Below are positions 45,701 to 56,145 of a stretch of 64,000 nt of DNA, piece after piece; the stretch's first letter is position 1; each line of letters opens with the position of its first letter. Under the pieces are notes generated by a model. That model was not told the DNA's origin, made no database searches, and saw nothing but the letters and a program-made list of their open reading frames with translations. The translations under genes and the position numbers were made by a program. Origin of the DNA: RPQJ01 sp963698735 (lineage in GTDB: Bacteria; Pseudomonadota; Gammaproteobacteria; Steroidobacterales; Steroidobacteraceae); NCBI GenBank assembly GCA_963698735.1, contig CAVOSA010000007.1:62001-126000 (forward strand), read 5' to 3'.

Positions 45701-46843
45701 GTGACTGGTCTCGTGGAAACCCTGTTCTGGATCAGCCTGCTCGCGGTGGTCTATCCGTACGCGCTCTACCCGGCGCTGCTGGTGGGCTGGAACCGGCTGG
45801 CCGGCCGGCGGCTGCCACAGTCCGATCCGGCGCATCGCCCCACCGTCACGGTGATCCTCCCGGTGCACAACGAAGCCCGACGCATCGAGGCCAAGATCGC
45901 CAATCTGCGGGCGCTCGATTATCCGTCCGACCGACTGCAACTGATCGTCATTGGCGACGGTTGTACCGACGACACGCTCGAACGGGCCGCGCGGGCGGGC
46001 GGGGCGGACGTGACCGTGCACCCCTTGCCGACGCGGGCCGGCAAAGCAGCCGCGCTCAATGCCGGGCTCGAGCGCGCCACGGGCGAGATCGTCGTCTTTA
46101 CCGACGCCGGCATCCTTCTGGACCGCGGCGCGCTGGCCAGCCTCGTCGGCCATTTCAGCGAGCCAGTCGTCGGCTGCGTCTCCGGGGAGGACTACGTGGA
46201 GGGCGGTGGCTCGGAAGGCCTGTACGGTCGCATGGAGTTGTTCGTGCGCCGCGAAGAGGCGCGGCTGCACTCGATCGCCGGTGCCAGCGGCTGCTTCTAC
46301 GGCATGCGGCGGTCAATCTGCCGGCCGTTCCGGCCGGGCATGGCGCCGGATTTCCTCTCGGTGCTCGACACGGTCCGTTCCGGGCATCGTGCAGTGTGCG
46401 AGCCGGCAGCGCGAGGGGCCATGACCGCCACCAGCAGCCAGCGGGCGGAGTTCTCGCGCAAGTCACGCACCTTTCTGCGGGGACTGACGGCGTTGTTTGG
46501 CAATGCCGCGCTGCTCAATCCCGTGCGCTACCCGGCTTTCTCGTTCATCCTGTGGTCGCACAAGCTGATGCGCTGGCTGGGGCCTGTGTCCCTGGCGCTG
46601 TGTCTCGCGTCGGCGTTCATGTTGCGGGCCCAGCCACTGTACGCCTTCATGTTCTACGGGCAGCTTGCCTTCTACGCCATGGCGCTCGCTGCGCTCGCCT
46701 GGCCGGAGACGATCGGACGGTTCAGTCTCGCGCGCCTCAGCGGGTTCTTCGTGCTCGTGAACGCGGCGGCGGGCCAGGCACTGCTGCAGTGGCTGGCGGG
46801 TGTGCGGCAGGAACTGTGGGAGCCCACGCGGAGGCCGGGATGA
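45701..46843 (+). CDS. Glycosyltransferase family 2, membrane-bound
   Basis: 380-residue GT2 enzyme. An N-terminal helix (LFWISLLAVVYPYALYPALL) precedes the GT-A domain: VTVILPVHNEARRIEAKI, LIVIGDGCTDDT, GKAAALNAGLERATGEIVVFTDAG (DxD-like) and a C-terminal part with about three helices (SFILWSHKLMRWLGPVSLAL). This architecture resembles the synthase-type transferases of XrtA loci. GTG start at 45701. The stop overlaps the next glycosyltransferase by 4 nt (ATGA). Confidence 0.87.
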   Translation: MTGLVETLFWISLLAVVYPYALYPALLVGWNRLAGRRLPQSDPAHRPTVTVILPVHNEARRIEAKIANLRALDYPSDRLQLIVIGDGCTDDTLERAARAGGADVTVHPLPTRAGKAAALNAGLERATGEIVVFTDAGILLDRGALASLVGHFSEPVVGCVSGEDYVEGGGSEGLYGRMELFVRREEARLHSIAGASGCFYGMRRSICRPFRPGMAPDFLSVLDTVRSGHRAVCEPAARGAMTATSSQRAEFSRKSRTFLRGLTALFGNAALLNPVRYPAFSFILWSHKLMRWLGPVSLALCLASAFMLRAQPLYAFMFYGQLAFYAMALAALAWPETIGRFSLARLSGFFVLVNAAAGQALLQWLAGVRQELWEPTRRPG

Positions 46844-47994
46844 GCGGCGCAGAGGCGCAGTCACCGACCGGTGCGCGTGCTGCATTTGCGTGACTCGCCG
46901 TGGATCGACGGGCCGGGCAGGACCATCCTCGAGACGGCAACTCGCATCGACGGTCGCGCGTCGACTATCACGTCGGGGCGTTCGTCTCGAATCCCGGCGA
47001 GCCGCATCCGCTGGTGGATGCGCTGCGAGAAGCGCGGCTTGCCGGTGCACGCGATCGCGGATCGTGGTGGGGTCGGGTCGGAACTGGTGCAGCCAGGGTC
47101 GTCGAACTGATCGACCGGCTCGGGATCGACGTGCTGCACACCTCCGAGTTCCGCTCGAACGTGCTTGCGCTGATCTGCCGGCGCCGGCGCCCCGTGAAGC
47201 TCGTCAGCACGGCCCACGGCTGGATCGCCAACGACCTGCGCGGGCACCTCTATATGCTGGGCCGACCGGGTGTTGTTGCGTCGGTTCGATCGCGTCATCC
47301 TGGTGTCCCATGCCATGCGGCAGGCGCCTGCCCTCGTGGTGGGTGCCGGACTCGCGAGTACGAGTGCTTCACAACGCCCTGATGACCGAGTCGTACGGTC
47401 AGCGACGTTCTTGATCGAGCCAGGCGCGCGCCGGACCCCGCGGGCATCGTACGGCTGCTGAATGTCGGCCGCCTGTCGGCGGAGAAGGGGCAGGACATAC
47501 TGCTCAGGGCGGTCGCGTCGCTGGCCGCCGAATTCCCGGGTCTGCAGCTTGTGTTTGCAGGCGTCGGGCCATTCGAGGCGAGGCTGCGAGAGCTGGCTGA
47601 GATCGCTCGGCGATCGCCGACCGCGTGCAGTTCCTGGGCTACGTCAGCGACATGCCCGCGCTGTACGCGTCGATCGACGTCGTCGTGCAGAGCAGCCTCA
47701 CCGAGGGCCTGCCGAACGTCATGCTCGAAGCCGCGTACCTGGGCGTGCCGATCGTCGCCACGGATGTCGGCGGGACGCGGGAAGTGATCGAGCACGGAGT
47801 CTCCGGATGGCTGCTGCGGCCGGGAGATCCCGAAGCACCTGGCCGATGCCCTGCGGCAGTATCTGTCCGAGCCGGCTGCGTTCATCGAGATGGCGGCGCG
47901 CGGTCGCACTCGAATCGAGTCGAGCTTCGCCTTTGCCGCCCGTACCGAGCATCAGATGCAGATCTATCGGGCATTGAGCGGCGGCGCCGGGTAG
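46840..47994 (+). CDS. Glycosyltransferase family 4, heavily frameshifted
   Basis: The coding sense of a GT4 (GT-B) enzyme of about 385 residues is readable only by moving between all three frames about eight times. In order: VRVLHLRDSPWIDGPGRTIL, VDYHVGAFVSNPGEPHPLVD, GLPVHAIADRGG, LGIDVLHTSEFRSNVLALI, STAHGWIANDLRGHLYM, VRLLNVGRLSAEKGQDILL, VQFLGYVSDMPALYASIDVV, GLPNVMLEAAYLGVPIVATD (the EX7E region) and ARTEHQMQIYRAL. Order and spacing are those of an intact gene; only the frame is broken. Either assembly error is concentrated here or this is a decayed pseudogene. Confidence 0.72.
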
Positions 47995-48112
47995 ATCCGG
48001 GAAGCAACGGAGCCGCAGCCACGCCGCAGACTCCGCCGACCGGGCGGCCACGAGACAGGGCTCGTTGACCGCTCGCAAAGACAGATGATCCCTTCAGGGC
48101 GCAGTAGGCGCC

Positions 48113-49583
48113 TCAGTCCACAACAATGCTCGTGGGTGCGTTGGGCGTGGGCGTTGGGGTGCCGCTACTGGAACGGCCAATGATTTCGTTGCCCGTGATA
48201 TAGGCGCCGAGGGTTATCGAGTCGGTACGGCTGCCGTTGCCATTGAGATCGAGAACGTCCACCCCCGCATTGCGGGCGGGTGAACCCGTCTGCAGACGGT
48301 AGTTCCCGCTCGATTCGTTCACGAACAGCGGATCAGCCACTCGAGAGGCGGGAGATGCGTTGTCCTGACCCATCGCTTGCCAGGACGCGAACGACAGGGA
48401 AGTCTGACCCGACAGCTCGAATCGGAACTGTGCTCCAGTGGTCAAGCCGCGATAGAGGTTGTGCCTGGCAACGAAGGTCGCTGGCGTCCAGGCGCTGGAG
48501 GAGTCCTGGCTCCTGAATCCCAGTTGGCAATCGGCAAAGATATTGTTCTGGAAGATGTGTCCCGCGTTCGTCGTCAAGATCGCGCCTTCGAATGCCCTGC
48601 CGCAGTTCTTGACGGTATTGTTGACGATGCGCAGGTAATACGTCTCTGCCCCGTCGTAGTGATTGGTATGGAAGGCGTTTTCCGTGATGTTGACCAGGAG
48701 GTTCTGGTAGATCTCCACCGAATGGTCGGGGTTGGCGGTCCGGACGAGCTGGTCGGCCCTAATACCCATCCAGCTGTCGCGGCCGTAGTTGTAACGAACG
48801 ATCCAGCGGCCGGGCGCGTTGTAATTGCGCTTGATGAAGAACACGCCGTCGGAGTTCGCGATCTCGTTGTGCTCGATCAGTCCCCCGGCCGACTGATCGA
48901 CCAGGATGGCGGAGGCATTCGAGCCGGACCCGCTGTTCCGAAAATCGTGGATGTAGTTGTGACGAACGTGTGCCCGCCTCCGGCGTTGATCCTGACGCCG
49001 TTGTGCAATTCGCCCGTACCGAAACTCGCACCGTTACCGTCGATTTCACAGTACTCGATCACGCCGCCCACGGCGTCCCACAGGACAACCGGGCCGGTAT
49101 CCGAGGCCGCTGGCGCCAGCGCCTCGTCGACCGTGAAGCCGCGCCAGGTGATGTAGTTCCGCGCGTTGGAGCCGATCACCGGACCGATGCCGCTACTGTA
49201 ACGCAGCACCACGGCACCTTCGGTCTGGAAAGTGATGGGACTGCCGACGGTGCCTGCGTTGACCGGATTGTAGGCGGGCGTGTAGCGGGTATTCGTTCCG
49301 GTGGTCGTATAGGTGCCTGCCCGCACGATGACCGTGTCGCCGGCCTGTGCGGCTTGACTCGCATTCGGGGACGTTCGACTCGAACTCCCCCAAGCCGCGC
49401 GTCCGATGCGTCGCCCAAGGGCTCGACGGGCCATTGGCGGCGTAGGTGGTCGAATCGCTGCCTGCGTTGGCATCCACGTAGAGCGTCTTTGCCGCAGACG
49501 AGGCGGAGTAGAGCAGGATCATGGCGCCGAAAGCGAACGCTGCCTTTATCCTGATGCTGATGGACGCCGGATGAAATGTTCAT
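48113..49583 (-). CDS. Secreted right-handed beta-helix protein, frameshifted
   Basis: Exported protein of about 485 residues. Signal peptide (FAFGAMILLYSASSAAKTLYVD) follows MNISSG after a frame change near 49560. TLYVDANAGSDSTTY and AQAGDTVIVRAGTYTTTG are the typical opening of parallel beta-helix (pectate-lyase-like) proteins; further coils include ITWRGFTVDEA, IEYCEIDGNGASFGTG and IYQNLLVNITENAF. Other breaks at about 49400 and 48960. The tail is a Thr/Pro linker (GTPTPTPNAPTS) with no PEP-CTERM anchor. Candidate polysaccharide lyase, epimerase or matrix protein of the locus. Confidence 0.72.
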
Positions 49584-49761
49584 GGTAAGCAACCCTTGAA
49601 TGGCATAACGACCGCACCGAACAGCCGGGCCACGGTATGGCTGATGAGTCTGTCCAGAGTATGCCGCAAATCAATGACCCTGCGGCGCCCCTCGACTGTC
49701 GCAGTTTGCCGACGCCGCGCGCCGCGCGCATCGCCAGACGCTCGAAATGCGCATGGAAAAT

Positions 49762-49777
49762 CATGACGGTTGTCACA
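49762..49777. promoter_or_regulatory. CRP-like operator upstream of the beta-helix gene
   Basis: CATGACGGTTGTCACA, read on the minus strand as TGTGA-N6-TCATG, matches eight of ten CRP consensus bases. It lies about 185 bases upstream of the leftward beta-helix gene in a 265-bp gap. The gap 49584-49848 contains no credible gene. Confidence 0.4.
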
Positions 49778-49848
49778 TAACCGATATTTGGGCATCCGGG
49801 TGGCGACGTACCCCTTCGCACAATCCAAGTTCGATTTCGAACGTGCTG

Positions 49849-51028
49849 CTAGCGACGCAAGAGGCGGCGATATAGATCTTGTGTCTCGCGCACATTCGCA
49901 GTGATCGAAAACTGCTCTTGAAGGCGGGCGTATCCGGCACGGCCCATTCTCCCGGCGAGTTCAGGGTCATCCAGAAGCCGGCGCAAGCACCGTGCCAGAT
50001 CTGCCGGCGCGCCAGGCTCAAAGAGCAACCCCGTTTCGCCGTCGACAACAACTTCCGGTACCGCGCCGCCTCCACTTGCTACCAAGGGTTTCGACAACGC
50101 CATTGCTTCGAGCAGGACGCGGCCGAACGGTTCGGGCGCAATCGATGCGTGAACCTGGATGTCCAGCGCAGCGACGAAGTCCGCAACGTCGCTGCGATAG
50201 CCGGTGATCATGACGCGTCCCGCCACACCAAGTTCGGATGCCAGCGCTTCGATCCGTCCAAGGTAGTCGCGCTCGCCTCGCGCCGTATCGCCGACGAGCA
50301 CACATGCTAGGTCGGGATACTGGTCGCGCAGCAGTCCCATCGCCCGAACGACTACCTCCTGTCCTTTCCAGGGTTTGACGTTGCCGATGACGCCGATAAG
50401 CCTCTGTTCCGGTGACAGCCCGAGCTCCTCGCGCACCTGCGCGGCGGAGCGCTCGACATGCATAGAGGCTGGATCAAGGCCGTTGTGAATGGTCACCAGT
50501 CGAAGGCGCCCCAGGCCTCGGGCAATCATGTTCTCGCGCACGGCGGCAGAGATGCAGATCACCGCTCGCAGCGATCGAGCAAGGATCCGTGTGCGGAGGG
50601 AAAACCGTTCATTGATGCCGCGTTCGTGTGTAATGCAGGGAACGCCCGCAAGCAGTGCTGCCAGCATCCACGGATGATTGCGTATGACGCTGTTGTTGAG
50701 ATGCACCAGGCTCACGTGCTGCTGCCGCAGGAATCCGGCCAATCTGATCGGTTCGACGAGAAAGCCGAGGGCAAGGTTGGCCGCCTTCGCAGCCAGCCGC
50801 CCTACGGGTCCTTCGAGTCTGACGGCGGCCGCCAGCGGCCGGACAAAGGTTCGTACGCCGGCTGCCTCGAACTGTGGCGCCAAAGGCGTCGGTGCGGCAA
50901 AGACGACTACTGGTTCAAAGCTCGCGCGGTCGAGTCCCGACACCAGGTACAGCAGGCTGAAGTACGAACCGCCGACCGTCCCGTCGACATTTCCCTCGAC
51001 GTAGAGAATCCGTCTTTGATCCTGGCAT
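49849..51028 (-). CDS. Glycosyltransferase family 4, frame change near the start
   Basis: GT4 retaining glycosyltransferase of about 393 residues. N-terminal RILYVEGNVDGTVGGSYFSLLYLVSGL lies upstream of the first in-frame start (GTG 50943) and is clearly part of the protein; an ATG at 51028 (MPGSKT) connects if one base is added near 51010. GVIGNVKPWKGQEVVVRAMGLL, VMITGYRSDVADFVAALDI and PEPFGRVLLEAMALSKPLVA (EX7E) form the donor-binding domain. Adds a sugar to the lipid-linked repeat unit. Follows the O-antigen ligase gene in the leftward operon. Confidence 0.83.
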
Positions 51029-51123
51029 GGTTCTGGGCGTGCTCACCGAGGCTGCGATCGGACGTGACGTCGCCGCTTGGGCCCTGCAGGCAGCCGGGGG
51101 CGAGCCTGCGTCGGCGGCGCGGC

Positions 51124-52458
51124 TCATTTGCCGATGCCGCAGGTTGTGGATTGTCGAGGCGCGCCTTGACGATTAGACGCGCAGACGCGGTCACGGCTGT
51201 GAGCACGAACAGGTGCGGATAATATGCGACAGACAGGAAAGCGCCTGCGACCGCGAAGCCGATACAGCCAGCCGCAAGCATGCACAGGAATCTCTCGGCC
51301 TCCAGTCGCCACTCCAAAGGCGGGCCGTGGATGGCGGTGAGCACCCGACGGCGCAGCGACAGCAGCGCCAGTGGGCTGCCCCAGCACCAGTGCCAGCAGC
51401 GTCACGATGCCCCGGCAAGCCGAGTTCTCCAAGGACGAGGAAGTACATGGAGTGTGCCGTCAGCCATCTTGCCACCGCCGTCCTCATCGGTAGTATCTGC
51501 CGTACATCGTAGGAAAATGTCCCGCACCAACGCCGGTCAACGGATGGTCGACCGCCATCCTCAGGCTCGCCTTCCATGCTCTGATTCGACCCTCTGCGGA
51601 ACCATCTTGCTCATAGTGCGCAATGGTCGCCATTCGGTTGAAGTACGCATCTGAGGCATACACGAGGACAAACATGCCGACGAGCAGAATGGCCAGCAGT
51701 GACAGCACCTTCTTGCTGCTGTACAGCCAGAGGAAGATGAGCACGGCCGCCAACGCGAGCGACGCACCTCGCGACTGTGTGGCCAGAATCGCCAGGAGAA
51801 TGCAGGCGACGGACGCCCAAGCAAGCGCCATGCCCAGCTTCGATCGCGAGACGGCGTGCGATTTCGATGGCCAAGGGCATCAGGATGCACAGAGACAGAC
51901 CGAAGTCGTTGCCGTCTCCGAGAAAGGGAGCGCCCGTGACGTAGGAACGAATGTCGGGCGACAGCACCAACGCGGGATTGAGCAGGACCAGGACCACGTG
52001 CGCTGCAATCAGCGCCGCGAATATTCCGCGCAATCGGTCCAGTGAGGTGGCAATTCTCGCGATCATGACGAACATCGTGAATATGCGTGAGGACGTCGTC
52101 AGAGTGTTATATGCGTACAGCGTCACCTCCGCGAACGGGAGCGAAAGAGCGATCAAGTCACAATGTATGCTAGAAGCCACTTCACGTAGCGGTCCGAAAA
52201 GATCTCGCCCCAAGGACGTAGCCCTGGCGCGAAGAGCGTCGCCGCCAGCAGTGCACCGGGAATGATGGTGCCCAATTTGATGGCGTCGATCAGCGGGACG
52301 AACGCTCCAGGCCTGACGTATTCGAAGAATAGCGCCAGCAGCAGCCACCAGTAGTAGATGCGGGTCCGGGACTCGTCGATGGCGGGCCCCGCCGGTGGCA
52401 GGCGATGGGTCAGCGGCTTCGCGGCGACGCGACCTCCTCGTATCTGCATCGGCTTCAT
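51124..52458 (-). CDS. O-antigen ligase/polymerase family membrane protein, frameshifted
   Basis: Multi-spanning Wzy/WaaL-type protein seen as fragments in three frames: MKPMQIRGGRVAAK and YYWWLLLALFFEYVRPGAFVPLIDAIK; FGLSLCILMPLAIEIA after FLGDGND; ILATQSRGASLALAAVLIFL; GRIRAWKASLRMAVDHPLTGVGAGHF; TAHSMYFLVLGELGLPG; LSVAYYPHLFVLTAVTASARL. The RG..L and AHS.Y..xLGE.G motifs are those of O-antigen ligases. Breaks at about 52160, 51840, 51480-51500 and 51340-51440. The exact stop is uncertain (51124 in one frame, further left in others). Likely polymerises or transfers the repeat unit in the periplasm. Confidence 0.72.
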
Positions 52459-52495
52459 GGCGTCACCCGGTTCGCCTCATGGACGCAGGCCACGT

Positions 52496-53967
52496 TCATG
52501 CGAACCGCTCATTCTTGAGTTCCCGCAGCACTTTCGCGTTCAACAGCAGGTAGGTAGCCATGCCGGTCAGTACGGCTGCAGCCAGGCCGACCAGCGTCCG
52601 CGTATCAAGCACCGCGCTGATGCCGACAACGACCAATGCCATGATCAGGGCCGTCCAGATCGGGCGCCAGATCGTCGCACACGAACTTGGGCAAGCCGAT
52701 GGCGACGTATCGACGCAGGTAGACCAGGCCGACCAGCCATTGCACGACGCCGCCGATCGCCACCGCTACTGCAGCACCCAGGAGACCATAGGCCTTCACC
52801 ATCGGAACCATCAGCGGCCCGATCGATGGCAAGGCGCAGCAGGCCGAGATGGAAGGCGACTTTCGGTTGCCCGATACCCTCGAAAAGGTACCCGTTGAAA
52901 ATCAGGAGTGCGCGGGGGAGTCCGACGAAGGCCAGGACCTGGAGAGGCACGGCAGCAGCCAGCCACTTCTCGCCATAAACGACGTGGAGCAGGGGCTCAG
53001 CCAGGCAGATCAAGCCGGCGCTCACTGGCGCGACCAGGAATGCCATCAGCGAGAGTGCCCGCAGGTAGGCGCTGCGCAGCTTCGGCAGGTCATTCTGCAG
53101 CTTGCTGTAGGCCGGCATCATGATGCCCGAGGCAATCTGCGACACGCTAAGCGTCGCCATGGTCGCAACGGTTGCCGCCAGGGCATAGAACCCCAGCTGT
53201 GTCGTTCCGAGCACTTTGCCGATCACGGCGGAGTCGAGTTCCGTGATGACAAAGGTGACGATCGCCGAGGCGGTAATGAACTTGCCGTACCGGAGCAGGT
53301 CGCGAGCGACTTCCGTATTGAACGCGAACCGCATGCGGCCGCCGACGAAAACGTACGACAATGCAGCATTCGCGCTGGTTTGCACGATCAGTCCGATCAC
53401 CAATGCCCACACGCTTCGCAGCCACCACGCAACGGCGACAGTAACGATCGTTCCGATCAGGTTCGAGGCCTGCCCGATGTAGGTCAGCCGGCGGAATTCG
53501 ATTTCCCGTTGCCGGGCGATGGTGTTGATGTTGCACAGGCCAGTAATCACGAAAGTGACCGAAAGCACCTGGAGGACAGTCTCCAGTTCAGGGGCCTCGT
53601 AAAAGTGCGCAACAAGCGGGGCTGCGGCGATAAGCAACAACGAGAGCAGCACGCCGCGCGCCACGAGGAGAGTGAAAGCGGTGGCGCCCGCGTCCTCGAA
53701 CTCCGCCTGGCGGGCAATCAGCGCCTGCGCAATGCCGGGACGCGTGAACGTCTCGATGGCCCGGATGGCAATCATCGCCAGGGCCATGAAGCCAAAGACG
53801 TCGGGTGTAAGTAGCCGCGCGAGGGCAATGGAACGTACGATGCTCAGCAGCTGAATGCCCACCTGGCCGGCACCTACCCAGATTCCGGAGCGCATCACCC
53901 GCGCCTTGATGGACCCTCCATCCGAGAATGCAAATGTGCCTATCTTCTTTATGAACTTGATCGGCAC
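52496..53967 (-). CDS. Oligosaccharide flippase (Wzx/MATE-like), C-terminus frameshifted
   Basis: Lipid-linked oligosaccharide flippase of about 490 residues with some 12-14 membrane helices. N-terminus VMRSGIWVGAGQVGIQLLSIVRS and RLLTPDVFGFMALAMIAIRAI are typical of the polysaccharide-transport family; FVGLPRALLIFNGYLFEGIGQPK precedes the first break (about 52825), continuing as VPMVKAYGLLGAAVAVAIGG, with a second break near 52680 to WTALIMALVVVGISAVLDTR and the end KVLRELKNERFA. It overlaps the upstream asparagine-synthase homologue by 19 nt. Confidence 0.83.
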
Positions 53968-55821
53968 GTCGCTGTCTCGCGGAAAGGGTCATAGCCGTCT
54001 TTGACTGCCAGCACCGTGGCCAGCAGGCACAGCGCATACAACCGCTGCTGCCAGCGCAGGTCACCCGGCGATTCCTTGCGACGCTGCAGCAGTTCGCGAA
54101 TCGGCGTTCGCGACCATGTCGGCAATGCCTGCAGCAACCCGGCCCGGTCCAGTTCGTCCGGCCAGGCAAACACCGGGTTCGCGAGGAGCCTGTCGATATC
54201 GAAAATGAACCCGCTCTTGGGCTTCTCCACGATCTCGCGGGGAAGGCTCTGTTTCATGTAAGCGCGAAGAATCTGCTTGTTGACGCCATCCCTGTACTTC
54301 AGTTGTTCCGGCAGTCCTTGCACGAATGAAGCCAGTCGATTGTCAGTGAAAGGGAAGCGTATCGACCTGCCCGCCGCTTGCGCGAAATGGATCGCTTTAC
54401 GGTAAGCCGCGTGAGGTTCCCAGACACCGCAGACGACCTCCGTGTGCACCTGCAACCACTCCGCGGGATCCGCAGCCTGCATGAGCTGCCAGAGGTAGGT
54501 GTCTGCAAAGGACACATCGCGCCCCAGCAACTGGGTCAGTTCCGCGCTGCTCCATCCATCCCACGCCACGAAGCTCTCCTCGACTGGCTTGCGCCAGAAC
54601 TCACTCAGTCGACGCGCGCCAAGTGGTCCGAGAGACATCGCCCGCAGCACCAACGGCCAGAGCGGCCCCGCAAGTGCCTGGACCTCTATCCGTCGCTTGT
54701 AACGCCACAAGCCCTTGGCCGTACTCGGGATGCCAAAGTAGTAGTCGTTGCCGGTTCCATCGATGACGACGGCACAGTCGTCCGGCAGCCGTGACATTCC
54801 GAGGAAATATGGCAGGGCTGCGGTGTCGCCGACTGGTTGATCCTGCACGCGTGCAAAGTCGATGATTCCGCGCGCGAGTTCATCATCGGTCGGCACGTAG
54901 CATTGATGGGCCAGGCCAAGGGCACCGCAGACGAGTGCGGCGTGATGTGATTCGTCGAGCTGCTCGTCGCTTTGACCGACGGTGAAGGCGAGCACCCGAT
55001 CCGGACAGAGCTTGCTCAGCGCGACCGCGAGCACGGACGAGTCCTTGCCGCCGCTCAGTGCCAATGCGATTCGGCCACGTTCTGGAATACAGTCTGCAAC
55101 AGCAGTGAGCAGCTTTTGCTCGAAAGCCGGCAACTGTCGTTCGATCTCATGATCGATTTCTTCCGCGTGCTTGAGCGGCGAGCCTTTGACAAAGCGAGGC
55201 GCGGCGTACTTCTCCTGTCGCGTCGAGGTGCCGATGCTCAGAACATGCCCAGGAAGTACCGCCATGCAACCTTTGGCGAGGGTGCGGGGTGCGGGCACGT
55301 AGAGATAGTGCAGGAACTGCGCGATAGCCTCCTCATCAAGCTCGAGAAGCAGTCCGCCCGCATGAAACGCGCGCAAATCCGTTGCGAAGACGATCCGTCC
55401 GTCCAACTGGGCGGCATACAGAGTCTGACCGCCGATGCAGTCGCGGGCAAAATGCGCTCGTCGAGTCGTGCCATCCCAGACGACGGCGGCCCATAAGCCA
55501 TTGAGCGCACGAAAGCTCGACGCACCCTGGCGTGCCGTATGCCGACAGGATGGTCCTGCCGAGAATCTCCGGATCCGGTTCAGGCGCGTCAAAAAACTGG
55601 CCGAACACGACCCCTTCGTGGTCGCCAACCTTCGGCACCTGGAACTGGAAGTCGCCCGGGCCGATCCTGGCCTCGTGCGCGTGCTGATAGGTAACGACAG
55701 TCAGGTTCGGGGAGCGCCACTCGCAGCGGGTGGTCCAGGGCGTGATCCCGAATCCGACAGTCAGCCACGACTCGTCGCGCGCCTGTGCCCCGGGCGAGTC
55801 CGTGTATATGACACCGGCCAT
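53949..55821 (-). CDS. Asparagine-synthase homologue with Cys2 replaced, one frame change
   Basis: Two-domain asparagine-synthase-like protein of about 623 residues. The N-terminus MAGVIYTDSP aligns with MCGI but has Ala where the glutaminase Cys nucleophile should be; VVFGQFFDAP and ALNGLWAAVVWDG show the rest of that fold. A frame change near 55525 connects SAYGTPGASSFRALNGLWAAV. Synthetase domain: IALALSGGKDSSVLAVAL (PP-loop), VIDGTGNDYYFG and RFPFTDNRLASF. It may use free ammonia or another amine, as lasso-peptide cyclases and beta-lactam synthetases do. First gene of the leftward glycan operon. Confidence 0.8.
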
Positions 55822-56145
55822 GCCGAACGTGATGGGCGCGCTCGACGTGCCTGCACTGCGGGAGTTTCTGATCTCTTCGGTCTTCACTGCGACGAGTCCA
55901 CGTGTCACTCTGTTCGACGATGGTAGGGGCGTGCATCGAGTCCTGCGGCAGACGCATCCGCGCTCAGGTCGCCCAAGGTGCCAAGAACCAGCCCGCCTGT
56001 CGACATGACATAATTATGCTCGAAGCCGGCAGGCTGAAATCACGACGATTTCGCAGTTTGCGGAGAGCCGGGCGTTGGCGATCGACCGACGTGCGGCCTG
56101 CACGACGTCCTGCTGCGGGACCTCCAGGCGTAGCAGGCGACTTTC
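55822..56145. other. Intergenic region, nothing recognised
   Basis: The 324 bases between the asparagine-synthase homologue and capA, both leftward, hold no conserved reading frame. An upstream extension of the former to 55908 is open but has no family similarity. Promoter elements for the leftward operon are presumably here but none is clear. Confidence 0.4.

Noticed and set aside
49546..49821. 91-codon minus-strand frame in the gap before the beta-helix gene
   Set aside because: No family similarity, overlaps the likely promoter and the true start of the beta-helix gene.
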